From Candidatus Omnitrophota bacterium (GTDB lineage Bacteria; Omnitrophota; Gorgyraeia; Zapsychrales; Zapsychraceae): a DNA stretch of 55,724 bases. Position 1 is the stretch's first letter; every line of letters starts with the position of its first letter. The DNA lies in contig JACRHP010000059.1 in assembly GCA_016212005.1 (NCBI GenBank), positions 1-55,724 on the forward strand, given 5' to 3'. Positions 17,401 to 26,046 of this stretch are shown piece after piece. The translations under genes were made by a program, and so were the position numbers. Below the pieces are notes generated by a model. It had not been told where the DNA came from and made no database searches. It saw only the letters and a list, made by a program, of their open reading frames with translations.

Positions 17401-19036
17401 CGGATTCGTCCATGACGACCTCTTCGCGGATGGAATCGATCGGAGGGTTGGTCACCTGCGCGAAAAGCTGTTTGAAATAATTAAAAAGAGGCTGCGGCCG
17501 CCGGGAAAGGACCGCCAGAGGCGTGTCGGTGCCCATCGAACCGGTCGCCTCCAGGCCCGTCGTCGCCATCGGCTGCAGGATAATTTTCAAATCTTCCAGC
17601 GTGTAGCCGAAGGCCCACTGGCGCTCCAGAAGCGTTTTTGCGTTAAACCCGTGCACCTTTTTCGGCTTGGGCAGGTCTTCCAGTAAAACAAGATTTTCCT
17701 TGAGCCACTGCCCGTAAGGATTACGGGAAGCGTATTCGTGCTTGATCTCCTCGTCGTCGATGATGCGCCCGGCCTGGGTGTCGATCAAAAATATCTTGCC
17801 CGGCTGCAGGCGCCATTTCTTGAGGACGTTCTGCGGCTCCACGGGAAGCACGCCCGTTTCCGAGGCCATAATGACCAGGTCGTCTTTGGTGACCCAGTAG
17901 CGCGAAGGCCGCAGGCCGTTACGGTCGAGCACGGCGCCGACATAGCGCCCGTCGGTAAAAGCGATCGAGGCCGGCCCGTCCCAGGGCTCCATCAGGCACG
18001 AATGGTATTCGTAAAAATCCTTTTTCTCCCGGCTCATGCTCTCGTGGCCGTTCCAGGCCTCGGGGATCATCATCATGATCGCGTGCGCGAGCGGCCGGCC
18101 GGAGAGGACAAGCATCTCAAACACGTTGTCGAACGTCGCCGAGTCGCTGCCGTGCGGCACGACGATGGAAAGGACTTTCTTAAGGTCTTTGCCGAAGGCC
18201 TTGGTCGTAAATTGCATTTCACGCGCGTGCATCCAGTTGATGTTCCCGCGCAGGGTATTGATCTCGCCGTTATGCGCCATCATACGGTACGGATGCGCCA
18301 GCGCCCACGTCGGGAACGTGTTGGTGCTGTAACGTGAATGGACCATGGCCAAAGCCGAGCTCATGTCCGGGTCGCTTAAGTCCGGGAAAAAGCGGTCCAG
18401 CTGTTCGGCCATCAATTGCCCTTTATATACCATGGTCTTGCTGGAAAGACTGCAGAAATAATAATAATTGCGCTGGTTCAGGACCGAGGCCTGCACCTTG
18501 TTATAGAGGCGCTTGCGGATCACGTAAAGCTTGCGTTCAAAGGCGTCCCCCGCGGCCGTGTTTTTCCCCCGGCCGATAAAAAGCTGCTTGAAGGCGGGCA
18601 TGACGGAACGCGCGACCTTGCCGATCTTGGCCGGGTCGTGCGGCACTTCGCGCCATCCCAGGAATTTCTGGCCCTCTTCGCGGATGATATGCTCGGTCCA
18701 CTCCTCCATCGTGTTGCGGTCCTCGGGGCCGGGCGGCAAAAAGACGATCCCCGCGCCGTAATCGCCCGGGGGAGGCAAGTCGATGTGGAGCTCGGCGCAT
18801 TTTTTGCGAAAAAACGCGTCCGGCATCTGGACGGTGATCCCGGCGCCGTCGCCGGTCTCGGGGTCGCACCCGCAAGCCCCGCGATGGGTGAGATTTTCCA
18901 GCATCTGGATCCCGTTGCGGACGATCGCGTGGGATTTCTGTCCTTTAAGGTGGGCAACAAAGCCGACACCGCAGCTGTCGTGCTCAAAGCGCGGGTCGTA
19001 TAAACCTTTTTTAAACTTGTATTGTTCAGGAATCAT
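14465..19036 (-). CDS. gltB: Glutamate synthase large subunit
   Basis: 1523 aa, the full family length. The class II amidotransferase domain begins at Cys22 ([13 protein letters not shown]), exposed after removal of a 21-residue propeptide. Central, FMN-binding ([19 protein letters not shown]) and 3Fe-4S ([12 protein letters not shown]) segments follow, and the GXGXG beta-helix domain is C-terminal. With GltD it makes two glutamates from glutamine and 2-oxoglutarate. First gene of the gltB-gltD-glpK-glpD run. The promoter lies only 9 nt upstream and there is no ribosome site. Confidence 0.97.
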   Translation of the reverse strand: MIPEQYKFKKGLYDPRFEHDSCGVGFVAHLKGQKSHAIVRNGIQMLENLTHRGACGCDPETGDGAGITVQMPDAFFRKKCAELHIDLPPPGDYGAGIVFLPPGPEDRNTMEEWTEHIIREEGQKFLGWREVPHDPAKIGKVARSVMPAFKQLFIGRGKNTAAGDAFERKLYVIRKRLYNKVQASVLNQRNYYYFCSLSSKTMVYKGQLMAEQLDRFFPDLSDPDMSSALAMVHSRYSTNTFPTWALAHPYRMMAHNGEINTLRGNINWMHAREMQFTTKAFGKDLKKVLSIVVPHGSDSATFDNVFEMLVLSGRPLAHAIMMMIPEAWNGHESMSREKKDFYEYHSCLMEPWDGPASIAFTDGRYVGAVLDRNGLRPSRYWVTKDDLVIMASETGVLPVEPQNVLKKWRLQPGKIFLIDTQAGRIIDDEEIKHEYASRNPYGQWLKENLVLLEDLPKPKKVHGFNAKTLLERQWAFGYTLEDLKIILQPMATTGLEATGSMGTDTPLAVLSRRPQPLFNYFKQLFAQVTNPPIDSIREEVVMDESVMLGAEGNLLDETPQHARRLRVARPVLTNEELEKIRRVNTGGLKTTTLSSVFKAAKGPEGLDPAMEKLFREADKAIGEGYTILILSDRDVNKDNVPIPSLLACSGLHHHLIRKGTRTKVSLVLETGEAREMHHFAVLIGYGANAINPYLAFETIENEIRQGIYPENLDSEHAQKNFLKSTRKGLFKIISKMGISTVQSYCGAQIFEAVGLGEEFIKKYFTATPSRIGGIGIETVAEEALRRHKHAYPVENVYDTMLEEGGDYHWRKEGEHHQLNPATIAMLQHAVRSGKHDLYKQFARLVNNQETNLATIRGLLTFKQGKPVPVGEVEPASEIVKRFATGAMSYGSISKEAHETLAIAMNRMGGFSNTGEGGEDADRYQKDPNGDWRRSRIKQVAQGRFGVTIEYLVNADQLQIKMAQGAKPGEGGQLPGHKVSEEIAATRHTTPGVGLISPPPHHDIYSIEDLAQLIHDLKNANPKADVSVKLVSEIGVGTIAAGVSKGKSDHVLISGFEGGTGASPQTSIKHAGLPMELGIAETQQVLVMNDLRGRIRVQTDGQLKTGRDVAIAAMLGADEFGFSTIALVSMGCILLRKCHLNTCSVGIATQDKELRKKFTGQPEHVVNYFTFVAEEVREIMAGLGFRKFEDMVGRVDMLETREAVDHWKARGIDLTNILHRPDVPKHVAIHHVGRQDHGLEKALDNQIIESCPQAILNKTPVKLNFPVQNINRTVGTMLSSAIARKYGLAGLPDDTIQIKFEGSAGQSFAAFLAHGVTFTLEGDTNDYAGKGLSGGKLIVYPSRKAVFVPEENILVGNVVLYGAVCGEAYFRGIAGERFCVRNSGAAAVVEGVGDHGCEYMTGGRVVILGRTGRNFAAGMSGGIAYVWDVDTQFKTRCNMGMVELFPVEREEDIRELKQLITDHAQYTESSVARRVLGNWTKTVPQFVKVYPIDYRRVVEQAAEAAALPGEKELVTGAAARKDGN

Positions 19037-19045
19037 AGCTTTTTC

Positions 19046-19073
19046 ATTGTACCGATTTTCCCCTAAAATTCAA
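19046..19073 (-). promoter_or_regulatory. gltB promoter, nearly leaderless
   Basis: On the minus strand TTGAAT (19068-19073) and TACAAT (19046-19051) are 16 nt apart. Only 9 nt separate the -10 box from the gltB ATG at 19036, so the message would begin about 2-3 nt before the start codon. No Shine-Dalgarno-like sequence is present. Confidence 0.6.
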
Positions 19074-19230
19074 CCGAAAATTCCGGTTTGTCCGTCTTTC
19101 TACGAAGATACGCTTAATCAGTTGAAAAACATACGGATACATCTGATCAATAAAAAACATTACATGTCACAGCAGCATGTCACAGTATGTCACAGTAAAT
19201 TTGTCCCTTGGCAATGTCTCTTATTGTCCC

Positions 19231-19398
19231 TTATTGGGCCTGCTCAAGGCTTAAAGCCGTGCCTTCGATGCGCGTGGAATGGTGCGACTCAAGGATGAGC
19301 GCCTTTTTCTGCATATCGGCGATCCAGTCGTCCTTGAGCTTGACCGCGTCCAGGAACCCGCGCACCCGCTCGATCTCCACAAGCGCCTTGCGCCAGTC
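19231..19398 (-). pseudogene. Relic of a Fic-family protein N-terminal region
   Basis: The frame reads DWRKALVEIERV and later SHHSTRIEGTALSLEQAQ before a TAA at 19231-19233. The S-x-x-x-I-E-G-T segment matches the N-terminal region of Fic proteins that carries the inhibitory motif. No HPFxxGNGR catalytic motif follows in any frame. About 56 codons survive, with the upstream boundary exactly at a dispersed repeat (19398-19440). Confidence 0.6.
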
Positions 19399-19440
19399 CT
19401 GAGCGAAGCCCCCCGATTTTGTCCGGGGCGAGTCGAAGGG
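19398..19440. repeat. Dispersed CCCTTCGACTCG...CGCTCAGG repeat
   Basis: On the minus strand the element begins CCCTTCGACTCGCCCCGG and ends GGGGCTTCGCTCAGG, with an internal CCCCG/CGGGG stem. Related copies lie at 27172-27200 and 52039-52140. Here it sits at the broken edge of the Fic relic, so it may mark a recombination or insertion junction. Confidence 0.65.
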
Positions 19441-19684
19441 TTGATCTTCGGGGTTATAGTGTATTTCGGACTAAATGCCACCACACACCTCAATTACAAA
19501 GAATCCCGGTTGATGCCTTATTTATTGATGTCATATTCGTTCATTTGTCAGCCGTAGGTCTCCAAATAGATGACATGCTTTCGCTTGCCGTTCTCTGGAG
19601 TTCCTGCGGGTGTTTTTTCGGTCTCTTGCATTCTAACCCCTTCTCATAACATAGCTTCCACGGTTGGTTGATTTCCAGTTTTAC

Positions 19685-19774
19685 AATTTCCTTGTAGTTC
19701 GGGGCGTCCATTGAGCCGCGGATGCTGCATGCCGCGTCCCACAGCCACGTTTCAAGGGTTTTTATGTCAAGCAT
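19685..19774 (-). pseudogene. hsdM: Relic of type I restriction methylase subunit (HsdM N-terminus)
   Basis: From an ATG at 19774 the frame reads LETWLWDAACSIRGSMDAP, which matches the first helices of HsdM (usual form LExxLWxAAxxLRGxxDAxxxK). Homology stops after about 30 residues; the frame continues to 19541 with unrelated sequence. No motif I or NPPF motif is present, so a type I system was lost here. Confidence 0.65.
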
Positions 19775-19796
19775 AGAAATTGTTTTGTCCTGGAAT

Positions 19797-20615
19797 TTAA
19801 CTAGATTTCGGGGGGAATTTCTTCAGTAATCTTTCAAGATGCTCCGAGGCTTTATTTATCCTGTGTAGAATCCCATTGATTCGCCGTTTGTCAAATTCCT
19901 CTTCTTCCCCCATGCATATTAAAACATTTTTCTTGGCAGGATCTGCCTTGCAGTGGGCAAGGAGGTTCCTGTCACCTGCCAGCTTATCAACCTCGGATGA
20001 TAACCCCTCAAATTCCTTCTCAATTTTATTCTCCTTCAGTATCTTTGCCAGCGTGGATTTCTTCCCGGCCAGGGAATTATATTTATTCTCAAGGATAAAA
20101 TTATGGAACTGTTCCAATGTGTCCTTCGGGATTTCAAAATAACCTGCAAAAAATTCATTCACCTTTAATTCTAGATCAATAATCAAGGAAATTACCATGC
20201 CCCTCAAGAAAACGATGTCCTCGCATCTCTTCAAATTTTTGTCTATCAGTTTCTTCAATTTATCCTCAATATCCTTTCCTTCAACAATTTCAACAAACCC
20301 ATAATGTTCCTGCCGTACTTCATCAGGATCAAAACCCTTGGCAGAATAAAACAAGACATCGGTCAATTTCCCCTTTTGCTTTAAAATCTGTATTACAGTA
20401 ATACCATCCATCGGGTCAGGTAAATTTTTATCAGTTACAACGATATCAATAGGAATCCTGTCTGTGATAGCCTTCTTGAATTGATTCCCGTTTTCATCAA
20501 GAATGATATTGGGCTCAAAATTCTTGCCCTTGAGGTAATCGCGGATGGCATCAACCTGGCTTTTCATGGCCCTCGGTTTATCTTCAATCCAGATAATGGT
20601 GAAAGCTTGGTTCAT
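19797..20615 (-). CDS. Receiver-domain protein paired with dual-ATPase kinase
   Basis: 272 aa. Residues 1-125 form a receiver domain: Glu11-Asp12 acidic pair, phosphoacceptor Asp62 (DIVVTDKNLP), Ser91 and Lys93 (FYSAKG). The remaining 145 residues form an alpha-helical domain with an RNLLAH segment that I cannot name; it is not a known DNA-binding output. It overlaps the kinase gene by 4 bp (ATGA) and is the last gene of the methyltransferase operon. All phosphotransfer residues are intact. Output could be protein-protein signalling or an effector of defence. Confidence 0.8.
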   Translation of the reverse strand: MNQAFTIIWIEDKPRAMKSQVDAIRDYLKGKNFEPNIILDENGNQFKKAITDRIPIDIVVTDKNLPDPMDGITVIQILKQKGKLTDVLFYSAKGFDPDEVRQEHYGFVEIVEGKDIEDKLKKLIDKNLKRCEDIVFLRGMVISLIIDLELKVNEFFAGYFEIPKDTLEQFHNFILENKYNSLAGKKSTLAKILKENKIEKEFEGLSSEVDKLAGDRNLLAHCKADPAKKNVLICMGEEEEFDKRRINGILHRINKASEHLERLLKKFPPKSS

Positions 20616-22873
20616 GGCAAAATCACCTCAAAGCAAGCACCTTTTCCAAGGTCTTCAACATCATTTCCCACGAATTTCACTTCTCCTCCCATTTTTTCAA
20701 TGATGGTTTTAATATGATGCAATCCTATCCCTGAACCGTTAGTTGTGGTTTCCCCGCGCTTGAAAAGCTTGTTAAGCATCTTGTTGTCAACACCCTTTCC
20801 ATTATCCGATACATGGATGTGTAGTTTTTTGTTAAGCATCTTGAACTTGATTGCCATTGTTGTTGCCCCGGCTTTTTTTGCATTGCTTATGAGGTTATCA
20901 AGGACAATAGAAATCTCCAGCGGCCTGAATTCTACCACGTGTTCTATCCCCTCGTTGGAAAACCGAAATTTCATTATTTCTGCCTTTACTATTCTTTCAA
21001 GGTACTCCTTGACATAGAGGACGACGTCCTTTTTTATCAACTCAACTTTCGTTTTAAAATTAGCCATGCCGACAATATTCGCGAGGATCATTATTTTCTC
21101 GTTCTCTATACTGAGCTCGTCAACAAAAGGGGCTATCTCAGAGATTGGCCTGTCCGCGTGTATTTTCTTGTTGATATCAATAACTATTTCCTTGATGGTT
21201 TTTGTTGAGTTCTCGATTGTATGATTCAGGCTCGTTATAATTTCTTTATCGGTGGATACAACTTTCGTGAGGAAAAGTGATTCCCGTTCCTTTGCCTTTA
21301 ACTCCTCTTCCTTTTCCCCCTTTTCAATCTCAAGGTTCCTGGTCGCGAGCCTTACTGATTTCAACTGCTTTTCAATGTACGCCTTTTGCTCAGGTGCCTT
21401 CACGTATTTATTCAGGGATTCTATATTCTTGATGACCTGAGGTAAATTCTCTATTTGCTTATCCTTGAGGATCGTGAGTAAATCGGAATTGAACTGGATG
21501 TTTTTCTCGGGATCTTTCACCTGGCCGGCTAGTTTCTGGATTAACTCAAGGCTATCCCGCTTGATTTCCTCGGGGGATTTCTGTTTCTCCGCGTCTTCCT
21601 TATCCCAGTCAATGCCCTCAACGACGTACTTCTCAAGCCTCCTGAGTATCTTTTCAATAAAATAATCCTGCAGGTGCTGGAATTCTTGTGTTTTCAGCAC
21701 ACCGCCGTCCCTGCTGGATACTTCTTCAAAACCTGGCTGGGGCCCGTGGAGTTCAATCCTTCCCATTAACTCCCTGTTTGCAAGATACCTGGCATACCCC
21801 TGCCCTTTTCGTTTCTCAAGGCCAAGCCAATCATCTCCCTCGTCACCGTACGGGTGAATCCTGAACTTGTTTTTATACAGGAATATTGAGCCATAATTTT
21901 TAGGTTCAACCCCCATGACCCGTGTAAAAGTATTCTTTGCTGCCTGGCTGAGGTAAAATAAATTTACAGTTATATTATCAAGGCCAGGGTACTCGCTTCG
22001 CTCTTCTATGACGAATATGGACTTTCCCTTGTCAATTAATTCTGTTCTTACCTTCCCGCCAGTGATAGATGACTTTAATTCCGTAGTTTTAATCCCGAGT
22101 TTTTCAAAGACTATATTCTTAACCGGGCCATTAATGAGATTAAAATCCTCCTCCTTCTTGACTTTCTTATCGTTTTCAAGGAATTCTCTTGCCTCAAGGT
22201 AAATCTTGAATTCCTGCTCTTCAATTGACGAGGGATTAATCAATCGTTGCAGGTATTTTCTTAATTCCAGTAACTTCCCCGCATCCCACTTGTCGTTAAG
22301 CGAAGATATCTCCAGGATGGTTCCATTCTTGAATTCTTTCACGGGGTAATCTTCTATCTCTACCTTGGCCATGGTTGAGTAATTAATCTTTATAGTCTGG
22401 AATTCTTTTTCCTGGTCCTCCTCAAATTTTTGCCAGTTAACATCAAGGAAGTGTATTCCCTTTTCCCCCTCTTTCCTCGTGTAAAGTTTAAGCTTGGTAC
22501 CAAGCCTATCACAGGAAAACCTGCCAACGCCTTTTGCACCGGCAAATACCCTCTTGTTTTTTATCTTATCCCTGAAACTCTTTCTTGCTGGTTCCTTTTC
22601 ATCGTCCTTCTTTTCAGAGTATCCAACAAATAACCATTTTTTCACGAGATCGTCATGGGACATGCCATCCCCATCATCAATAATTAATATCCTGGAAGAA
22701 CCACCCTTGCCTGTATCCTTGATGTCCTGGAATACAATTCTTACCAGTTTCGCGTTGGCATCATAGGAATTCTTGACGAGTTCAAAAATGGCAATCCGGT
22801 CATTGGTAATCAACTCTTTCCCGATTATATTCTTCAATCCCGAGCTTATCCTGAAATCCAGTTGCTTGTTCAC
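20612..22873 (-). CDS. Protein with two GHKL ATPase domains (MORC/Hsp90-like plus histidine-kinase-like)
   Basis: 753 aa, GTG start overlapping the methyltransferase stop by 4 bp. The N-terminal GHKL domain has ELVKNSYDANA (31-41), IIDDGDGMS (64-72) and GAKGVGRFS (112-120), as in MORC/MutL/Hsp90 ATPases. A middle region is followed by a coiled coil (about 500-550) with a candidate phospho-His in SLNHTIENS. The C-terminal histidine-kinase ATPase has DNLISNAKKAGA, VSDNGKGVD and GSGIGLHH. Two ATP sites plus a receiver protein next door suggest a signalling step coupled to modification or restriction. The function is inferred, not known. Confidence 0.82.
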   Translation of the reverse strand: MNKQLDFRISSGLKNIIGKELITNDRIAIFELVKNSYDANAKLVRIVFQDIKDTGKGGSSRILIIDDGDGMSHDDLVKKWLFVGYSEKKDDEKEPARKSFRDKIKNKRVFAGAKGVGRFSCDRLGTKLKLYTRKEGEKGIHFLDVNWQKFEEDQEKEFQTIKINYSTMAKVEIEDYPVKEFKNGTILEISSLNDKWDAGKLLELRKYLQRLINPSSIEEQEFKIYLEAREFLENDKKVKKEEDFNLINGPVKNIVFEKLGIKTTELKSSITGGKVRTELIDKGKSIFVIEERSEYPGLDNITVNLFYLSQAAKNTFTRVMGVEPKNYGSIFLYKNKFRIHPYGDEGDDWLGLEKRKGQGYARYLANRELMGRIELHGPQPGFEEVSSRDGGVLKTQEFQHLQDYFIEKILRRLEKYVVEGIDWDKEDAEKQKSPEEIKRDSLELIQKLAGQVKDPEKNIQFNSDLLTILKDKQIENLPQVIKNIESLNKYVKAPEQKAYIEKQLKSVRLATRNLEIEKGEKEEELKAKERESLFLTKVVSTDKEIITSLNHTIENSTKTIKEIVIDINKKIHADRPISEIAPFVDELSIENEKIMILANIVGMANFKTKVELIKKDVVLYVKEYLERIVKAEIMKFRFSNEGIEHVVEFRPLEISIVLDNLISNAKKAGATTMAIKFKMLNKKLHIHVSDNGKGVDNKMLNKLFKRGETTTNGSGIGLHHIKTIIEKMGGEVKFVGNDVEDLGKGACFEVILP

Positions 22874-24090
22874 TTTACCATCTCCTTCAAAATCTCCCCC
22901 GCGTGTTCCATGAACAAGGGGGGTATTGCATTCCCCACCTGGGAATACCGTGGGACAGCAGTCCTTCTCAATTTCCCCCCGGTCGTGTATGCTTCCCTTA
23001 TCTTGTACCAGTCATCAAACGACTGTACCCGCGCATACTCCCTGACACTTAATACCCGAGGTTCTGCGTAATGTATATAATCGTCGGGTAGTGTTGTCAA
23101 GGTCGGGCTTTGCCTGTCCGGGGCCAGTGGGACAACATGATGTTTATTGATACTGAAAACCTGGCGGGCAGAGGTGTCAATATTCTTCCCCCTTGAGCAC
23201 TTGCTCAGGATATAACTGAACTTTTTAACAGTTTCCTCGTTATGATTTGGGAAGCGGTGGCTATCCGGCACCCCGGTATTTTCCCCCCGTAAAAGTTTCT
23301 GGTAATTGTTTTCCCATTCCCCATAGAGCCCTTCCTTGAAACCGGGAAATTCACTGGAAACTATTTCCCCGTGCCTTCGTTCCAGGTCAGAGATAGCATC
23401 CTTGAGGGTCATCTTTTCCCCTATTCCTTTCTTCTTCAAGAATTCAATCTTCTTGCTTACCAGCTCCTTGAAAAATATCATGGGATCCCCACCAAGAACA
23501 CCAACAAGGATAAACCTCTTCCTCTCCTGAGGGACCCCGAAATCACCGAAATTGATAATGTCCGCGTGCACGTTATAGCCAAGTTTTTCCAGTCTCCTGA
23601 GGACATAGTCCGAGTAAACCCTGCCGCTGGAATTGTTTTTCTTGAACTTGATTGTGAATCCTTTCACATTCTCAAAGAAAATAATCCTTGGTTTTACAAG
23701 CCGGACAAACCTTATGTAGCTATTAACAAGTTTATTCCTCTTGTCCGCCTCATTCCTCCTCCCAGCAAATGAGAAACCCTGGCACGGTGGCCCACCAACG
23801 AGCAAAGTCACTTTTCCCTTTAAACCAATCAATTCTTTTTTGTAATTCCGGAGGAAGGTGTTAATATTGTGCGGTTTCTGGGGCAACCATCCGGGCCATT
23901 CAAAATGCTGTTTTCCATCTATCAAATTATATTGAAGCGTTGAGAAGGCCATCTTGCTTTTCTCAATGGCAAATAACCCCTTCCAACCAGCTTTCAAGAG
24001 TCCAAGGGATGCTCCCCCGCACCCGGCGAACAGGTCTATGTACATGTAGCCATTTAACCGTGGCATATTAAGAGGATTGTCTGTTTTCAT
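22870..24090 (-). CDS. DNA (cytosine-5) methyltransferase
   Basis: 406 aa, one-domain m5C enzyme. Motif I FAGCGGASLG (21-30), motif IV GGPPCQGFS with catalytic Cys103, motif VI ENVKG (140-144), motif VIII QERKRF, and motif X QVGNAIPP near the C-terminus. The target recognition region lies between about 230 and 340. The recognition sequence cannot be read from the protein. It starts immediately after the glycosylase stop (TAA-ATG) and overlaps the ATPase gene, so the four genes form one translation-coupled unit. Confidence 0.95.
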   Translation of the reverse strand: MKTDNPLNMPRLNGYMYIDLFAGCGGASLGLLKAGWKGLFAIEKSKMAFSTLQYNLIDGKQHFEWPGWLPQKPHNINTFLRNYKKELIGLKGKVTLLVGGPPCQGFSFAGRRNEADKRNKLVNSYIRFVRLVKPRIIFFENVKGFTIKFKKNNSSGRVYSDYVLRRLEKLGYNVHADIINFGDFGVPQERKRFILVGVLGGDPMIFFKELVSKKIEFLKKKGIGEKMTLKDAISDLERRHGEIVSSEFPGFKEGLYGEWENNYQKLLRGENTGVPDSHRFPNHNEETVKKFSYILSKCSRGKNIDTSARQVFSINKHHVVPLAPDRQSPTLTTLPDDYIHYAEPRVLSVREYARVQSFDDWYKIREAYTTGGKLRRTAVPRYSQVGNAIPPLFMEHAGEILKEMVK

Positions 24091-24756
24091 TTATAAAGCT
24101 TCTTTCCCGTGATGGTAACGTGAGCAGTAACCACATCCCTTGCGCAAGGGGCATTTCCCGCAGAGCGGGCGCGTTTTGCACACGAGTGCCCCGAGATCAA
24201 GTAACCCCCAGTTATATTCCTTGAAGGATTTTCTAGGCAGTAGTTCCCCTGCCTTTAGTTGTAACGCCTTGTTGTCCCGTAAATCCTTCCGGGCGTCAAT
24301 GTCAAAAAACCTGGATATAATCCTGCTGCTATTAACATCCAGGATGGGAACCCTTTTATTAAACCCAAAACAGAACGTGGCATTGGCAATATACAACCCC
24401 ACGTGGGGAATACCCTCAATCTCTGGCAATCTATTAGGAATTCTGCCCTCAAAATTTTCGTGCACAAACCCAGCAATTTTCTTGAGGGCAGTTGTCCTTT
24501 GATTTCCTAACCCGAGGGGAGATATTTTCCTTAAAATTCTCCCTCTTTGTTCCTTGCAAAGTTTTCCTGCAGTATTGTATCTTTTCACGAAGGGCTCTAT
24601 TCTCTGGTCAACAGTTTCAGCCCGTGTTTTCTTCAAGAATAATTCTGTTATCAAAACCTGGAAAGGTGATAATTTTTCCCTTCGCCAGAAAAAATCCCGT
24701 TGATTATTGTCATAGAACTTCTTGATCCTATCCCTGAAATATTGATTTTTATTCAT
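24091..24756 (-). CDS. HhH-GPD DNA glycosylase, MutY/MIG-like, probable T:G mismatch repair
   Basis: 221 aa from the ATG at 24756. The family helix-hairpin-helix reads IPHVGLYIANA (about 116-126) and the catalytic Asp is in ILDVNSSR (about residue 140). The position of the EndoIII catalytic Lys is Tyr (GLY), as in the archaeal thymine-mismatch glycosylase MIG. Four C-terminal cysteines (C-x5-C-x2-C-x5-C) would hold a 4Fe-4S cluster, one residue shorter than the usual spacing. It is adjacent to the m5C methyltransferase. Deaminated 5-methylcytosine gives T:G mismatches, so repair of its own methylation damage is the likely job. Confidence 0.85.
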   Translation of the reverse strand: MNKNQYFRDRIKKFYDNNQRDFFWRREKLSPFQVLITELFLKKTRAETVDQRIEPFVKRYNTAGKLCKEQRGRILRKISPLGLGNQRTTALKKIAGFVHENFEGRIPNRLPEIEGIPHVGLYIANATFCFGFNKRVPILDVNSSRIISRFFDIDARKDLRDNKALQLKAGELLPRKSFKEYNWGLLDLGALVCKTRPLCGKCPLRKGCGYCSRYHHGKEAL

Positions 24757-24765
24757 CAATCTTGA

Positions 24766-24939
24766 TTAAACATTGCTCCTGCTCTTAATAAACCTGTCAA
24801 GATCCTCCCGTCTGATCCGCCACTGTTTAATTTTCGTCGCCCGTATTTGTTTCTCGCGGATGAGTTGCCGGATACGATACTCGGTCAAGCCGAGCTCTTT
24901 CGCAACCTGCCGGACGGTAAGAAAATTCTTGAGATTCAT
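24766..24939 (-). CDS. Excisionase-type helix-turn-helix protein
   Basis: 57 aa from the ATG at 24939; an upstream GTG would add four residues. FLTVRQVAKELGLTEYRIRQ is a MerR/excisionase-type helix-turn-helix, followed by a wing and IRREDLDRFIKSR. It lies 9 nt before the glycosylase gene and leads the operon, where restriction-modification systems often place a controller. It could also be a remnant of an excisionase from the element that brought the island. Confidence 0.75.
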   Translation of the reverse strand: MNLKNFLTVRQVAKELGLTEYRIRQLIREKQIRATKIKQWRIRREDLDRFIKSRSNV

Positions 24940-24967
24940 AGAAATGCCCACTTAACGTTATTTCACA

Positions 24968-25522
24968 TTATGACACATCATGCGAAAATAAAGAATACGA
25001 GATTGGGCTTTCTCTCCTGAGCATCCAGGACAGTTGACTCCTGTTCCACGGCCACTTCTGGTTGCCAAGCAATTTCTTCTCAACCCGTTTATAATCCCTC
25101 GTCTTGTAAAACCATAGCTTTATTTCGCCGCTGGTAAGAGCTTCCTCAAGAATCAGTTTGTTAATACGACAGTTTGTTTCCTGCCCACCGGTAAAGCAAT
25201 TTCTCGGGGAGATTTGACCATATCCCATGTTGAACCGCAGTGAAAGGTCAACACATTCGCCCATGTATTTATATGCATTGTTTACCGTGATGATGTAAAC
25301 CCCCGGTTGATTGATCCCAACAGGAATGCGGAACCGGCAGAATTTCCCGCTTCCATATTTGTTTAATGAAACTCCTCTTTTATTTTCATATTTGTCCTGC
25401 GGCTCAAACCTGAGAATATTGCCTTCTGTATCTTTTTCTGGTTTCATTGCACATATCAGGACAAACCTGTGGCCATTTATATCCATGTTCTGATAGTAAG
25501 ATGTACTCTGTGTTTTTTTCAT
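24968..25522 (-). CDS. GIY-YIG nuclease, possible restriction endonuclease
   Basis: 184 aa from the ATG at 25522; a TTG at 25549 would add nine residues, and a later Met (25486) is also possible. The GIY-YIG core reads GVYIITVNNAYKYMGEC, then DLSLRFNMGYGQIS, then the helix with NCRINKLILEEAL, and a late WPWN. These supply the Tyr, Tyr, Arg, Glu and Asn positions of the family. Type II enzymes such as Eco29kI belong to this superfamily. It ends 28 nt before the HTH gene on the same strand and is the obvious candidate for the cutting partner of the m5C methylase. Confidence 0.75.
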   Translation of the reverse strand: MKKTQSTSYYQNMDINGHRFVLICAMKPEKDTEGNILRFEPQDKYENKRGVSLNKYGSGKFCRFRIPVGINQPGVYIITVNNAYKYMGECVDLSLRFNMGYGQISPRNCFTGGQETNCRINKLILEEALTSGEIKLWFYKTRDYKRVEKKLLGNQKWPWNRSQLSWMLRRESPISYSLFSHDVS

Positions 25523-25536
25523 AACTCCATGATTAT

Positions 25537-25638
25537 TCAAGCCTTGCAACAGCCTTGGCTATTTTCTTCATTATCATCATGTAACGCATCCATCTCCCAG
25601 CCAAAGGTTTGTATCCACACACGCTTTCCAAGCATCAT
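25537..25638 (-). CDS. Possible small ORF before the GIY-YIG gene
   Basis: 33 codons beginning ATG-ATG at 25638 with AAAGGG just upstream, ending TGA at 25537. The product is acidic in the middle and ends QGCCKA. It stops 15 nt before the GIY-YIG ATG, so it could be a leader peptide that couples translation. I recognise no family. Confidence 0.3.
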   Translation of the reverse strand: MMLGKRVWIQTFGWEMDALHDDNEENSQGCCKA

Positions 25639-25673
25639 ATCCCTTTCACTTATAGAGAGTTAAAAACTTCGAA

Positions 25674-26028
25674 TTAATTTTGAGCAAGTTTTGGCTTCAA
25701 TTCTCCATTGCACACTTGTTTAAGCGATAATTCCCGATCCTCAAATTCTTGCTGACTTAAAAAGCCTTCTCGGTAAAGCGTTCTAAGGAAATCCTCTACT
25801 GATGAATCATTCTTTCGATTATTACGCTGAATTTCCAGACATTGGCTTTCCCTTCTCGCCAACTCCGCACGCCATTCTTGTACGCGCAGATTTAAACCCA
25901 ATGACGATCTCAGCTTTACCAAGCAATCGGGAATGCCTGAAAATATATAGATAGATGGCCTGCTCATAGGTATCGAGTCCGGGAGCAAGATAATCGTGAA
26001 ACTGTATGATGAAATTTTCTAAATTCAT
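25674..26028 (-). pseudogene. Relic of an HNH-type nuclease with core deleted
   Basis: One frame (26028-25822) gives an N-terminal segment with DTYEQAIYLYIFRHSRLLG and GEKGKPMS. A second frame (to 25674) gives a C-terminal segment with NNRKNDSSVEDFLRTLYREG. From memory these are the two ends of one HNH endonuclease family. The CxxC/HNH core that belongs between them is missing and the frame is shifted, so the gene is dead. Confidence 0.6.
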
Positions 26029-26046
26029 TAGATATTACCCTTATTA

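Larger units (their letters stand above)
19037..19796. other. Gene-poor gap holding repeats and gene relics
   Basis: This 760-bp stretch has no intact gene. It contains the gltB promoter, three direct copies of TGTCACAG (19165-19172, 19178-19185, 19188-19195), two copies of TTATTGTCCC-like sequence near 19221-19236, a Fic relic, a dispersed CCCTTCGAC-type repeat and an HsdM relic. The rest is unassigned. It marks the left edge of the defence island. Confidence 0.7.

Noticed and set aside
14744-17686. 980-codon open frame on the plus strand opposite gltB
   Set aside because: It is a mirror of gltB codon bias. The product has no domain-like pattern, and gltB is complete and certain on the other strand.
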